From: Shinella sp. UYSO24
Lineage (GTDB): Bacteria > Pseudomonadota > Alphaproteobacteria > Rhizobiales > Rhizobiaceae
NCBI GenBank assembly: GCA_902167985.1
Contig: CABHNZ010000015.1
Coordinates: 99,759-163,758, forward strand
Length of the DNA: 64,000 nt
Direction of reading: 5' to 3'
The notes below the pieces were generated by a model. That model saw only the letters and a program-made list of their open reading frames with translations, was not told the DNA's origin and made no database searches. Position 1 is the first letter of the stretch. The number at the start of each line of letters is the position of its first letter. This document shows, piece after piece, positions 56,317 through 64,000 of the stretch. The position numbers and the translations under genes are program-made.

Positions 56317-57726
56317 TTACGAACCCATTAAACTCTCTGCCGGCTCGGCAAACAAGCTGTTCGGGCCAGTCCCGATGATTCGTACCCTGATAATCTCACC
56401 GATTTGCGATGTTTTTGCATCAACATTCACAGACTGGAGCCACGGAGAGCGTCCGATGACCTGACCGGGCATGCGGCCCGGCTTTTCCAGAAGCAGATCG
56501 ATGGTCTTGCCGACGCAGGATGTGGCGAAGTCGGCCTGCTGTTTCAAGAGCAGCGCCTGAAGCCGCTCCAGCCGCTCGGTCTTGACTTCTTCCGGCACCT
56601 GATCGGTCAGGTCGGCGCCCGGCGTGCCGGGGCGGGTCGAATATTTGAACGAGAAGGCCGAGGCGTAATTCACCTCCTCGACGATCTTCAGCGTATCCTC
56701 GAAATCCTGATCCGTCTCGCCGGGGAAGCCGACGATGAAATCACCCGACATGGCGATATCCGGCCGGGCGGCGCGAATACGCTCGATGAGGCGCAGATAT
56801 TCTGCGCCCGTGTGGCGACGGTTCATGGCCTTCAGGATACGGTCGGAACCGGCCTGAACCGGCAGATGCAGGTAAGGCATCAGTGCGCGCAGATCGCGAT
56901 GCGCCTCGATCAGCTTGTCGTCCATGTCGCGCGGGTGGCTGGTCGTGTAGCGCAGACGGGCAAGGCCCGGAATATCGGCGAGCTTATAGAGAAGGTCGCC
57001 GAGGCTCCAGTTGCGGCCATCCGGCCCCTCGCCTGCCCAGGCATTGACGTTCTGGCCGAGAAGCGTGACTTCGCGCACGCCGGCATCGACGAGGCGCTTT
57101 GCCTCATCGATAATCTGCGAGACCGGGCGGGAGACTTCAGAGCCGCGCGTGTAAGGCACGACACAGAAGGTACAGAACTTGTCGCAGCCTTCCTGCACCG
57201 TCAGGAATGCAGTGACGCCGCGCGAGCGGATCTGCGCCTTCGACGTGGCCGGCAGGTGTTCGAACTTGTCCTCGACGGCATATTCCGTATCGACGACGCG
57301 GGTGCCGGAGCGGGCCTGTTTCAAGGCATCCGGCAGGCGGTGATAGGTCTGCGGGCCGATAACGACATCGACGGCGGGCGAGCGGCGCAGGATCTCCTCG
57401 CCTTCGGCCTGGGCCACACAGCCGGCAACGCCGATCATCAGCTCCTTGCCTTGCGCCTGCCGCGCCTTCTTCATGTCGCGCAGCCGGCCGAGCGCCGAGT
57501 AAACCTTGTCGGCCGCCTTCTCGCGGATATGACAGGTGTTGAGCAGGATCAGATCCGCCTCGCCCATATCCTCGGTCGTGACATAGCCGTCGCTTGCCAG
57601 CGCATCGCCCATGCGCGTGGAATCGTAGACGTTCATCTGACAGCCATAGGTCTTGATGAAGACCTTGCGGCTGTTCGACCGGGTGGCCGCATCATCTGCG
57701 GCAGGAAGGGAGACGTGTTCGTTCAT
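56317..57726 (-). CDS. miaB: MiaB, tRNA methylthiotransferase
   Basis: Radical-SAM enzyme that converts i6A37 to ms2i6A37 in tRNA. The N-terminal UPF0004 domain has three Cys (TYGCQMN, LLNTCHIR, GVAGCVAQ), which hold one Fe-S cluster. The radical-SAM CxxxCxxC motif is CDKFCTFC. A TRAM domain is at the end (MPGQVIGRSPWLQSV). Product 469 residues, intact frame. ATG 57726 (MNEHVSLPAADD) is preferred over the upstream in-frame start at 57771. Confidence 0.95.
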   Translation of the reverse strand: MNEHVSLPAADDAATRSNSRKVFIKTYGCQMNVYDSTRMGDALASDGYVTTEDMGEADLILLNTCHIREKAADKVYSALGRLRDMKKARQAQGKELMIGVAGCVAQAEGEEILRRSPAVDVVIGPQTYHRLPDALKQARSGTRVVDTEYAVEDKFEHLPATSKAQIRSRGVTAFLTVQEGCDKFCTFCVVPYTRGSEVSRPVSQIIDEAKRLVDAGVREVTLLGQNVNAWAGEGPDGRNWSLGDLLYKLADIPGLARLRYTTSHPRDMDDKLIEAHRDLRALMPYLHLPVQAGSDRILKAMNRRHTGAEYLRLIERIRAARPDIAMSGDFIVGFPGETDQDFEDTLKIVEEVNYASAFSFKYSTRPGTPGADLTDQVPEEVKTERLERLQALLLKQQADFATSCVGKTIDLLLEKPGRMPGQVIGRSPWLQSVNVDAKTSQIGEIIRVRIIGTGPNSLFAEPAESLMGS

Positions 57727-57800
57727 GGCAGGCTCATACCGCAAGAAGGGCCGGAATTGAAGCGTTTCCATATCGCTTCGCCGATTTCGGTGAAAGGGGC

Positions 57801-58423
57801 TCAGCCTTCCCGTGCGGCCTTGCGCTTCCTGAGCCTGCGCCAGATGAAGAAGGCGATGCCTTCGACGACCATCAGGATGATCATCACCTCCAGCGCCAGT
57901 TCCGAAACATTGCCATCAAAGGAGAGCCGCGCACAGATGAAGCCGATGAAGAAGAAGAGGCCGTTCCATACGGCAACGCCCAAGCCCGCAGCAATGGCGA
58001 AGGGCCGGGATTGACCTTCAGGAGACCGGCGATCGCCGGAGCCACGAGGCGAACCGTCGGCACCAGCTGGGCGGTGAAGGACAGCGCCGACTGGTTGGTG
58101 CGGAAATAGAGGATCATCTTCTCCACCTTTTCAGACGAGGTGCCGAAGATCAGTGCGAAGCGGGTGAGGAAGCGGAAGGAGCGCTGCTCGGAGACGCTTG
58201 CCGCACAGAAATAATAGATCGAGCCGCCGACATAGCTGCCGGCAATGGCGGCAATCAGCGCCGCCGGCCAGGACCATGCGCCGGATTCAGCGCCGATGCC
58301 GACCGCCACCAGAATGGCGTAAGAAGGAAAGATCGGAATGATGCGTTCGGAAAAGACCACGAGGAAAACCCCGAGCAACCCGTATTCGGCAGACCATTCA
58401 ATCAGATGTCCAAGCGGATCCAT
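57801..58423 (-). CDS. DedA-family membrane protein (one frameshift)
   Basis: Inner-membrane protein of the DedA/SNARE-associated group, linked to lipid flipping and envelope stability. The N-terminus (MDPLGHLIEWSAEYGLLGVF) leads to the conserved segment VFSERIIPIFPSYAILVAVG. The second motif, FTAQLVPTVRLVAPAIAGLL, has the conserved Arg. A missing base near 58007 breaks the frame just after that motif; repair adds a C-terminal helix pair and ends RKRKAAREG, giving 207 residues. It lies between plsC and miaB, two genes that are usually close. Confidence 0.88.
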
Positions 58424-58500
58424 GCGGCTTTCCAGATGTTTTCGGTCATATCGGAAGACAGTGCGTGCGAAACAAGGGCTGATCCGCCGAATGGCTTGCC

Positions 58501-59361
58501 TTAAATGTTCTGCGCCACGCTGCCGGTTTCGGGCGCCTGCGCGCTTTCAAGTCGGCCGTCAATGGCATCATAATCCCGTCCGCGGATATGGCGGATCAGA
58601 AGATTGCGCATGCGCGCCGTGATCGTCTGGCTCAGGAGCTTGCGGTTATCGCCCGAGCGGAAATCGACCGCTTCTCCGAAAGCGACATCCACATCGATCG
58701 CGCCTTCGCGAAGAATACCCATCAGATGCGGTGCAAGCTCGATATCACCCGGCCAAGCGGCAATCGGGCGATGGTACCGACCCATGGCCATGCCGTGGAC
58801 ACGGGTATAGGCGATCGCCACCGGCTGGACATGCACGACGCCGCCGGGCACGAGCGGCACGGCGGCCGCAGCTGCACCAAACAGCGAGGACTTGATCGGC
58901 AGAAGCCGGTTGCCATCCGACGTCGTGCCTTCGGGGAAGAGCACGACGATCTCGCCGCCGGCCATGCGCGAGGCGATCTCGTTGACCTGCTCGCCGGTGC
59001 GGCGCTTTTCCTCGCGGACGACGAAAATCGTCTTCTGCAGCTTGGCAAGAATGCCGAAGATCGGCCAGTTGGCGACTTCCGCCTTGGCGATATAGGCGAC
59101 ATCGGCCACGGCACCGAGAACCAGAATATCCTTCCACGAGACATGGTTGGACGACAGCATCAGCGGGCGGCGCGGATCCGGCCTTCCATGGACATGGATG
59201 CGGATACCGAGCAGCCAGCAGGCGGCGCGATGCCAGAGCCGCGGAATGGTGCGGCGGATCTTCAGGTCGTATTTCAGGCCGACGAGCTGAAAGGGCAGAA
59301 GCACGAAGGTGACGATGACGAGCGACAGGATAACCAGCCCGATACGGATATTGGTGATCAC
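58501..59361 (-). CDS. plsC: PlsC-like 1-acylglycerol-3-phosphate acyltransferase
   Basis: Makes phosphatidic acid by adding the second acyl chain. The catalytic HX4D motif is in LSSNHVSWKDILVL and the glycerophosphate-binding motif is LFPEGTTSDGNRL. An N-terminal membrane helix (ITNIRIGLVILSLVIVTFVL) anchors it. Product 286 residues, intact frame. The gene begins 9 bases after the mur stop, so the two are co-transcribed. The C-terminal 60 residues are basic and variable. Confidence 0.92.
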   Translation of the reverse strand: MITNIRIGLVILSLVIVTFVLLPFQLVGLKYDLKIRRTIPRLWHRAACWLLGIRIHVHGRPDPRRPLMLSSNHVSWKDILVLGAVADVAYIAKAEVANWPIFGILAKLQKTIFVVREEKRRTGEQVNEIASRMAGGEIVVLFPEGTTSDGNRLLPIKSSLFGAAAAAVPLVPGGVVHVQPVAIAYTRVHGMAMGRYHRPIAAWPGDIELAPHLMGILREGAIDVDVAFGEAVDFRSGDNRKLLSQTITARMRNLLIRHIRGRDYDAIDGRLESAQAPETGSVAQNI

Positions 59362-59370
59362 CTGGCGCCC

Positions 59371-59797
59371 TTACCGTTCATCGTCATCGAGCGGGATGCC
59401 GTAAAGCTCCAGCCTGTGGCCGACGAGGCGAAAACCGTGCTCGCGAGCGATACGCTCCTGCAGGGCTTCGATCTCTGCCGAATGAAACTCGATGACGGTG
59501 CCCGTCGACACATCGATCATATGGTCGTGATGTTCTTCCGGCACGGTCTCGTAGCGGAAGCGGCCATCGCGAAATCATGCTTTCGATGATGCCCTCGTCC
59601 TCGAACAGCTTTACGGTTCGATAGACGGTGGAGATCGAGATGCGCGGATCGACCTTGGTGGAACGGCGATAGAGTTCCTCGACGTCCGGATGGTCGTCGC
59701 TTTCCTGCAGGATACGGGCGATGACCCGGCGCTGGTCCGTCATGCGCATGCCCTTTTCGGCACACAGCTCTTCCAGCGTCTTTGAAAGATCCGTCAT
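59371..59797 (-). CDS. mur: Mur, Fur-family manganese-responsive regulator (two frameshifts)
   Basis: A Fur-family repressor. The N-terminal winged helix runs from MTDLSKTLEELCAEKGMRMT through SISTVYRTVKLFEDEGI. Two single-base losses near 59577 and 59569 hide the segment HDFRDGRFRYETVPEEHHDH, which contains metal-binding His and Glu residues. Restored, it ends HRLELYGIPLDDDER and has 142 residues. The sequence matches rhizobial Mur (manganese uptake regulator) better than iron-type Fur, as known for this group. The position between rimI and plsC is conserved. Confidence 0.88.
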
Positions 59798-59966
59798 GAC
59801 GTTCGGCCTTCGCAAATCTCGGTTATGGTACAGCGCTTCAAGCGTCCGCAACGGACGCGCCCCAAGCACCGTAACACTGTGGGTCCTGCGGGGGATGATT
59901 ATCCCGCGGTCTGCGCATCATCAGGCCCGGAAGCGGCATTCGCTCGCCGGGTCGTTGCTGTAGGGA

Positions 59967-60461
59967 CTAGCGAAGAACGCGGCTCATGACAAGCGCCGTG
60001 GAGCGCGAGCCATCGGCTGCGGTGTAATAGGCCGGACGTTCCCCAACCTTTGCAAAGCCGAGCTTGCCGTAAAGGGCAACGGCCGGGCGATTGCCCGCCT
60101 CGACTTCGAGAAACATCAGGTCTGCGCCGCGGATTTTCGATTCGCGCAGCGCCGCCTGCATCAGCCGCCAGCCGAGCGCCTGACGGGCGAATTTTTCGCC
60201 GACGGCAATCGTTAAAATTTCCGCCTCGCCGGCCGCCTCTCGGGCGAGGACGAAACCGGCAAGCGGCTTTGAAAAGAAGGCATTGGTCTGGCGCGCGACG
60301 AAGCCGAAGACATTGTGCTGCAAAAGAAGATTGGAAAATTCGCCGTCATTCCAGCGGCGCGGGAAGCGCTGGCCATGCAGTTCCGAGACGTCGGCGCAAT
60401 CCTCCGCCTCCATCGCTACGACTTCGAAAAACGGCTTCCAGCTCAGATAATCGTCGAACAT
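59967..60461 (-). CDS. rimI: RimI-type ribosomal-protein-alanine acetyltransferase
   Basis: GNAT-fold acetyltransferase, likely acting on the N-terminus of ribosomal protein S18 or related targets. The acetyl-CoA-binding motif is AVGEKFARQALGWRLMQAAL, in the place of the usual Q/RxxGxG/A (here RQALGW). The following segment LEVEAGNRPAVALYGKLGF is characteristic of RimI. Product 164 residues. It lies 96 bases after tsaB and 169 before mur. The rimI-tsaB pairing is widespread. Confidence 0.9.
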   Translation of the reverse strand: MFDDYLSWKPFFEVVAMEAEDCADVSELHGQRFPRRWNDGEFSNLLLQHNVFGFVARQTNAFFSKPLAGFVLAREAAGEAEILTIAVGEKFARQALGWRLMQAALRESKIRGADLMFLEVEAGNRPAVALYGKLGFAKVGERPAYYTAADGSRSTALVMSRVLR

Positions 60462-60557
60462 TGCGGCAGTGTACCAGATGGTGAAGCTTGGGAGGATGTC
60501 GCCCGGATCGCTTTTTCGCGAGGAAGGTATCAGGCGCTTCTGTCAGGCTCTTCTTTG

Positions 60558-61205
60558 TCAGGCTCTGGCGAGCGCGAAACCCAGTTGCGGCTTGGCATCG
60601 GGGCCGCGCAGGTAGAGCGGCTTCGGCCGCTCGGAGCCTTCGGGCTTTTCCGCACCAATCGTTGCGACCATCGCGATGTCGAAACGGTCGCGCGGGTCTT
60701 CACGGTCGCGGTTTTCCCATGAGCCGGTCAGCACCGCAGCATGACGGGCGGCAAGCGCATCGAGGTTTTCGGGGATGAGGGCTTCCGGTTCGCTCAAGGC
60801 GGCACCATCGGCGCCGAAGGCCTGGGCGTAGACTTCGCCGCGCTTGGCGTCCATGGCGACCACCACCGGCCTGCCGGGATGTTCCGCAAGATGGACGCGG
60901 GCCAGAACTTCAAGCGTGGTGACGCCGACCGAAGCGATGCCGAGAGCCAGAGCCAGACCGCGGGCGGTTGCGACACCGACGCGGATGCCGGTGAAGGAGC
61001 CGGGGCCGATGACGACAGCGATGCGGCCGACCTGATGCAGGTCGATCGCCGCCTTTTCCAGCGCCTCGTCGATCAGCGCCATCAGGCGCTCCGCATGGCC
61101 CTTGCCGATTTCGTCCGAAACGGCCGACAGGAGTTTTCCTGCCGATCCGTCAAACACCGCGGCGGAACAATCCACCCCGGCGGTATCGATTGAAAGCACG
61201 ATCAT
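60558..61205 (-). CDS. tsaB: TsaB (YeaZ), tRNA t6A synthesis protein
   Basis: Helper protein for synthesis of threonylcarbamoyl-adenosine in tRNA. It has the actin-like ATPase fold: MIVLSIDTAGVDCSAAV at the start and VIGPGSFTGIRVGVATARGL, the signature of the family, near residue 65. Product 215 residues, frame intact. The start ATG at 61205 is clear. It precedes rimI and follows nfuA on the same strand. Partners TsaD, TsaE and TsaC are not in the window. Confidence 0.94.
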   Translation of the reverse strand: MIVLSIDTAGVDCSAAVFDGSAGKLLSAVSDEIGKGHAERLMALIDEALEKAAIDLHQVGRIAVVIGPGSFTGIRVGVATARGLALALGIASVGVTTLEVLARVHLAEHPGRPVVVAMDAKRGEVYAQAFGADGAALSEPEALIPENLDALAARHAAVLTGSWENRDREDPRDRFDIAMVATIGAEKPEGSERPKPLYLRGPDAKPQLGFALARA

Positions 61206-61224
61206 TGGATCTCAGTCTGTCCGA

Positions 61225-61791
61225 TCAGAGGGCCTCGACCGCCTGAACCTCGGGCACGAAATGCTTGAGCAGGTTCTGCACGCCGTGTTTCAGGGTGGCG
61301 GTGGAGGACGGGCAGCCGGAGCAGGCGCCCTTCATGTTCAGATAGACGGTGCCATCCTTGTAACCCTTGAAGGTGATGTCGCCACCATCCTGCGCCACGG
61401 CCGGGCGGACGCGGGTTTCGAGCAGTTCCTTGATGGTCTCGACAACCGTCTCGTCGCCCTCGTCGAAGAACTCGCCTTCCTCGTCGAACTCTTCGGCAAG
61501 CGTGGACGAACCGCCCATGATCGGCTGGCCGGACATGAAATGTTCCATGATCGAGCCAAGGATCGCCGGCTTCAGGTGCTGCCATTCGGCGGCATCCTTG
61601 GTGACGGTGATGAAGTCATAGCCGAAATAGACCCCGGTGACGCCGCCGACATCGAACAGGCGGGCAGCAAGCGGCGAGGCTTCGGCCTCGGTCGCATTGC
61701 GGAAATCGGCCGTGCCCTTTTCCATCACCACCTTGCCGGGCAGGAATTTCAGGGTCGCCGGGTTGGGCGTGGCTTCCGTCTGGATGAACAT
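61225..61791 (-). CDS. Nfu-type Fe-S cluster scaffold/carrier protein
   Basis: The N-terminal Nfu_N domain starts MFIQTEATPNPATLKFLPG. The C-terminal NifU-like domain holds the cluster-binding CxxC in MKGACSGCPSSTATLKHGV. An acidic linker (EEFDEEGEFFDEGDE) joins them. Product 188 residues, usual for alphaproteobacterial Nfu. It delivers Fe-S clusters to client enzymes; MiaB in this window is one likely kind of client. ATG 61791 has a GAGACC-poor ribosome site. Confidence 0.92.
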   Translation of the reverse strand: MFIQTEATPNPATLKFLPGKVVMEKGTADFRNATEAEASPLAARLFDVGGVTGVYFGYDFITVTKDAAEWQHLKPAILGSIMEHFMSGQPIMGGSSTLAEEFDEEGEFFDEGDETVVETIKELLETRVRPAVAQDGGDITFKGYKDGTVYLNMKGACSGCPSSTATLKHGVQNLLKHFVPEVQAVEAL

Positions 61792-61950
61792 GCTGGTCTC
61801 CTGAGCGCGATCAGGCGCGCGTCAAACTTAGAATTCTTCAAAAGAAGATAAGCCGCATCAGCTTTGCGTTCAAGTGCGCCTTTCTGCCGTCGCGGTCAAG
61901 AAAATGTTGACCGGCATATTCAGGTCTCGGCCGCACCATCTCCGCCCGGC

Positions 61951-62442
61951 TCAGGCGAGCGCGTCGATTTCCTCGTCGCTCAGCGTATCGGGCAGGACCG
62001 TGACCGGGATGGGGAAGGCCGCACCTCTGCCGGCAACCGCCGAGACGAGCGGGCCCGGCCCTTCCTTGGCGGAACCGGCCGCAAGGACGAGAATGGCGAT
62101 ATCGCGGTCTTCCTCGACAAGCTGGTTGATCTGCTCGGTGGCGGCGCCTTCGCGGATCACCACTTCGGGATCGATGCCGATCGTCTCGCGCACCCTCTGG
62201 GCGGCCTTGGCCATGATGGCTTCCGCCTCTTCCATGGCTTCGGCGCGCATGATCTGCTCGACACCCAGCCATTGCTGGAAATCGCCTTCGGGAATGACGA
62301 AGAGAAGCACGAGGCCGCCATTGGAATTTTTCGCGCGGCGACCGGCATAATGCACGGCCTTGTCGCATTCCGGCGTGCCGTCGATGACGGCCATGAACTT
62401 GCGCCGGTGCCCTTCGAGCCGTGAAAGCCGTGTTGAAACCAT
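61951..62442 (-). CDS. Universal stress protein (UspA family)
   Basis: A 163-residue Usp-fold protein. It begins MVSTRLSRLEGHRRKFMAVI, then DGTPECDKAVHYAGRRA. The late segment DIAILVLAAGSAKEGPGPLV takes the place of the usual G-2x-G-9x-G(S/T) ATP-binding loop; only part of that motif is visible, so ATP binding is unsure. ATG 62442 is preferred over the upstream start at 62472 because of GGGG before it. A perfect palindrome lies 25 bases upstream. Confidence 0.87.
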   Translation of the reverse strand: MVSTRLSRLEGHRRKFMAVIDGTPECDKAVHYAGRRAKNSNGGLVLLFVIPEGDFQQWLGVEQIMRAEAMEEAEAIMAKAAQRVRETIGIDPEVVIREGAATEQINQLVEEDRDIAILVLAAGSAKEGPGPLVSAVAGRGAAFPIPVTVLPDTLSDEEIDALA

Positions 62443-62466
62443 GCGCAACCCCCGTTTCGCCTTTAC

Positions 62467-62491
62467 CATCACGACCCGGCGGGTCGTGATG
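62467..62491. promoter_or_regulatory. 25-bp palindrome before the stress-protein gene
   Basis: CATCACGACCC-GGC-GGGTCGTGATG has perfect 11-base arms. It lies 25 bases before the start codon, where it would act as an operator or, in RNA, as a hairpin near the ribosome site. The regulator is unknown. Confidence 0.5.
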
Positions 62492-62514
62492 CGAATTTAT
62501 ACGATCGGCAGAAA

Positions 62515-62556
62515 ATGAAAACCCGCCAATGACGCCCGTTGGGCATCACGGCGGGT
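62515..62556 (-). terminator. Terminator after trpS
   Basis: Outer stem ACCCGCC/GGCGGGT and inner stem TGACGCCC/GGGCATCA (one mismatch) form one hairpin. On the minus strand it is followed by TTTTCATTTT. Confidence 0.82.
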
Positions 62557-62585
62557 CGGATCATGTTTGAGGCTTTCGCCTTCGA

Positions 62586-63648
62586 TCAGCGCAGGAAGCC
62601 GATAATGTCGCAGACTCGTTCATCACCTTTTCGGCACGCGCACCGGCACGCTCGCCACCATCCTTGAGGATCGCGTCGATATGCGTCGTGTCGTCCATCA
62701 GGCGGCGCATTTCGGTGGTGATCGGCGAAAGAACATGGACGGCGAGATCGGCCAGCGCCGGCTTGAAGACGGAGAACTGCTGGCGCCGAATTCGGCGAGC
62801 ACCTCGGCCTTGGTCTTGTCGGCGAGCGCTGCATAAATGCCGACCAGATTGTCCGCCTCGGGACGGCCGGCCAGACCTTCGAGCTCGCTCGGCAGACCTT
62901 CCGGATCGGTCTTTGCCTTGCGGATCTTCTTCAGGATCTCGTCGGCATCGTCCATCAGGTTGATGCGCGACAGATCCGACGGGTCGGATTTCGACATCTT
63001 CTTGGTGCCGTCGCGCAGCGACATGACGCGCGGTGCCGGGCCGTCGATCAGCGGCTCGACCAGCGGGAAATAGCCGTGGATCTTCTCTTCGCCGACGACC
63101 ATGTCGACACCGGTGCCGGTTGCGCGGATCTTGTCCTGGAAGTCGATGTTGAACTTCTGGGCGATATCGCGGGCAAGCTCCAGATGCTGCTTCTGGTCGT
63201 CACCGACCGGCACATGGGTGGCGCGGTAGACGAGAATGTCGGCGGCCATCAGGCTCGGATAGGCCAGGAGACCGAGCGAGGCATTCTCGCGGTCCTTGCC
63301 GGCCTTGTCCTTGAACTGGGTCATGCGGTTCATCCAGCCGATGCGGGCGACGCAATTGAAGACCCAGGCGAGTTCCGCATGCTGCGGCACGGAAGACTGG
63401 TTGAAGACGATATGCTTCTTCGGATCGATGCCGGACGCGATGAAGGCGGCGGCAATCGAGCGGATCTGGCCGCGCAGGTCGGCATGGACCAGCTGGGCGG
63501 TGATGGCATGGAGATCGACGACGCAATAGATGCAGTCGTTGTTTTCCTGAAGCGCCACGAACTTGCGGATGGCGCCGAGATAATTGCCGAGATGCAGGTT
63601 GCCGGTGGGCTGAACGCCCGAAAAGACTAGCGGCTTGAAAGAATTCAT
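62586..63648 (-). CDS. trpS: TrpS, tryptophanyl-tRNA synthetase (two frameshifts)
   Basis: Class I synthetase that charges tRNA-Trp. The HIGH-type motif is in SGVQPTGNLHLGNYLGAIR, and the KMSKS motif is in GTKKMSKSDPSDLSR. Missing bases near 62783 and 62615 shift the last 65 residues; restored, the C-terminus ends VMNEVCDIIGFLR. Total is 354 residues, normal for bacterial TrpS. ATG 63648 is clear. It is the first gene of the minus-strand run that ends at trmB, but has its own terminator. Confidence 0.95.
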
Positions 63649-64000
63649 ATCGTCCTCGATGACAGGCTGGTGGAAGGCCTCAGGCCGTAAGGTGATCGCA
63701 GAACCGGAAGGTGTGAAATCCCCCGCCCTTGCGCCCGCCGGCCATGTAGCTGCGGCGGCTTATGCACCCGGCATGTGACAGTATCAAGGGGACGGCATGC
63801 CTTTATTTGCAGGATTTGCAGGCGCAATAAGCCCTTGGCGATCGCGAAATTTCAAAGTTCGGCCGGGACACGTCGGGTGCCTCGATTGAGTAATTTATAA
63901 GTGACACACGACGTGCCCCGTTCGGTGTGTTTTCCACGCAACTCCGGTCCCTCTGCATCGCCGCGTCTGCTTGTGGCTCTTCGGTTCCCATAAGAGGGAA
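63649..64000. other. Right-hand end without a supported gene
   Basis: The last 352 bases show no convincing coding region on either strand. Short open frames on the minus strand lack family features. In related genomes murJ lies upstream of trpS, but I do not see its C-terminus here. The trpS promoter is presumably in this stretch. Confidence 0.55.

Overview
This 64 kb window reads as chromosome from a member of the Rhizobiaceae (Rhizobium/Agrobacterium-like alphaproteobacterium). The evidence is high GC, the core gene orders phoR-pstSCAB-phoU, rpmH-rnpA-yidC-engB-argB, def-fmt-truA, dapE-dapD and tsaB-rimI-mur-plsC..miaB-phoH-ybeY-corC-lnt-praR-metK-trmB, a ROSE-type RNA thermometer before an Hsp20 gene, and RIME-like double-palindrome repeats. 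No phage, IS element, rRNA or CRISPR array was seen. Two tRNA genes (Thr-CGT, Arg-ACG) are present.

Layout. 1-6.5 kb: phosphate sector on the minus strand (phoR, pstS, pstC, pstA, pstB, start of phoU) with divergent ppk2; Pho boxes lie upstream of pstS and in the phoR/ppk2 gap. 6.5-18.7 kb: mixed genes (a low-complexity membrane protein, a nitronate monooxygenase-like enzyme with a TTG start, tRNA-Thr, an ECF sigma/anti-sigma pair, a LysE exporter, two oxidoreductases, a PRC-barrel protein, fadD, a lipoprotein hydrolase). 18.8-29.3 kb: central metabolism (pgi, a fructokinase-like gene, pyrE, a GGDEF protein, pyrC), a Sel1-repeat protein, a proline-racemase family enzyme and a glycosyltransferase. 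29.4-36.5 kb: tRNA-Arg, an orphan histidine kinase, then rpmH-rnpA-yidC-engB-argB and a HAD phosphatase. 36.6-48.6 kb: EF-hand protein, rbsK, rmuC, def, a FitAB-like toxin-antitoxin pair, fmt-truA, dapE-dapD, a LOG protein, a nucleoside hydrolase and the heat-shock unit hsp20-DUF1150. 49-63.6 kb: a long minus-strand run of housekeeping genes from trpS to trmB.

How the genes work together. The first sector imports phosphate (PstSCAB), senses its shortage (PhoR/PhoU) and handles polyphosphate (PPK2), with Pho-box control written in the sequence. Two genes linked to acyl or nitronate oxidation (the nitronate monooxygenase-like gene and fadD) share a 16-bp operator-like motif. pgi and the fructokinase meet at fructose-6-phosphate; pyrE and pyrC serve pyrimidine synthesis. 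The minus-strand block from 49 kb onward covers translation, tRNA modification, Fe-S assembly, lipoprotein maturation and S-adenosylmethionine supply.

Quality warning. About 25 otherwise normal genes, many of them essential, are each split by one to four frameshifts (about 39 in total). In every case I worked through, restoring one base per break gives a full-length family-sized protein. This looks like a deletion-prone consensus, not gene decay. I annotate such genes as whole CDS and note the break points. One lesion differs in kind: an in-frame stop in the FitB-like toxin. I found no clearly new multi-gene system; the best leads are regulatory and repeat elements.
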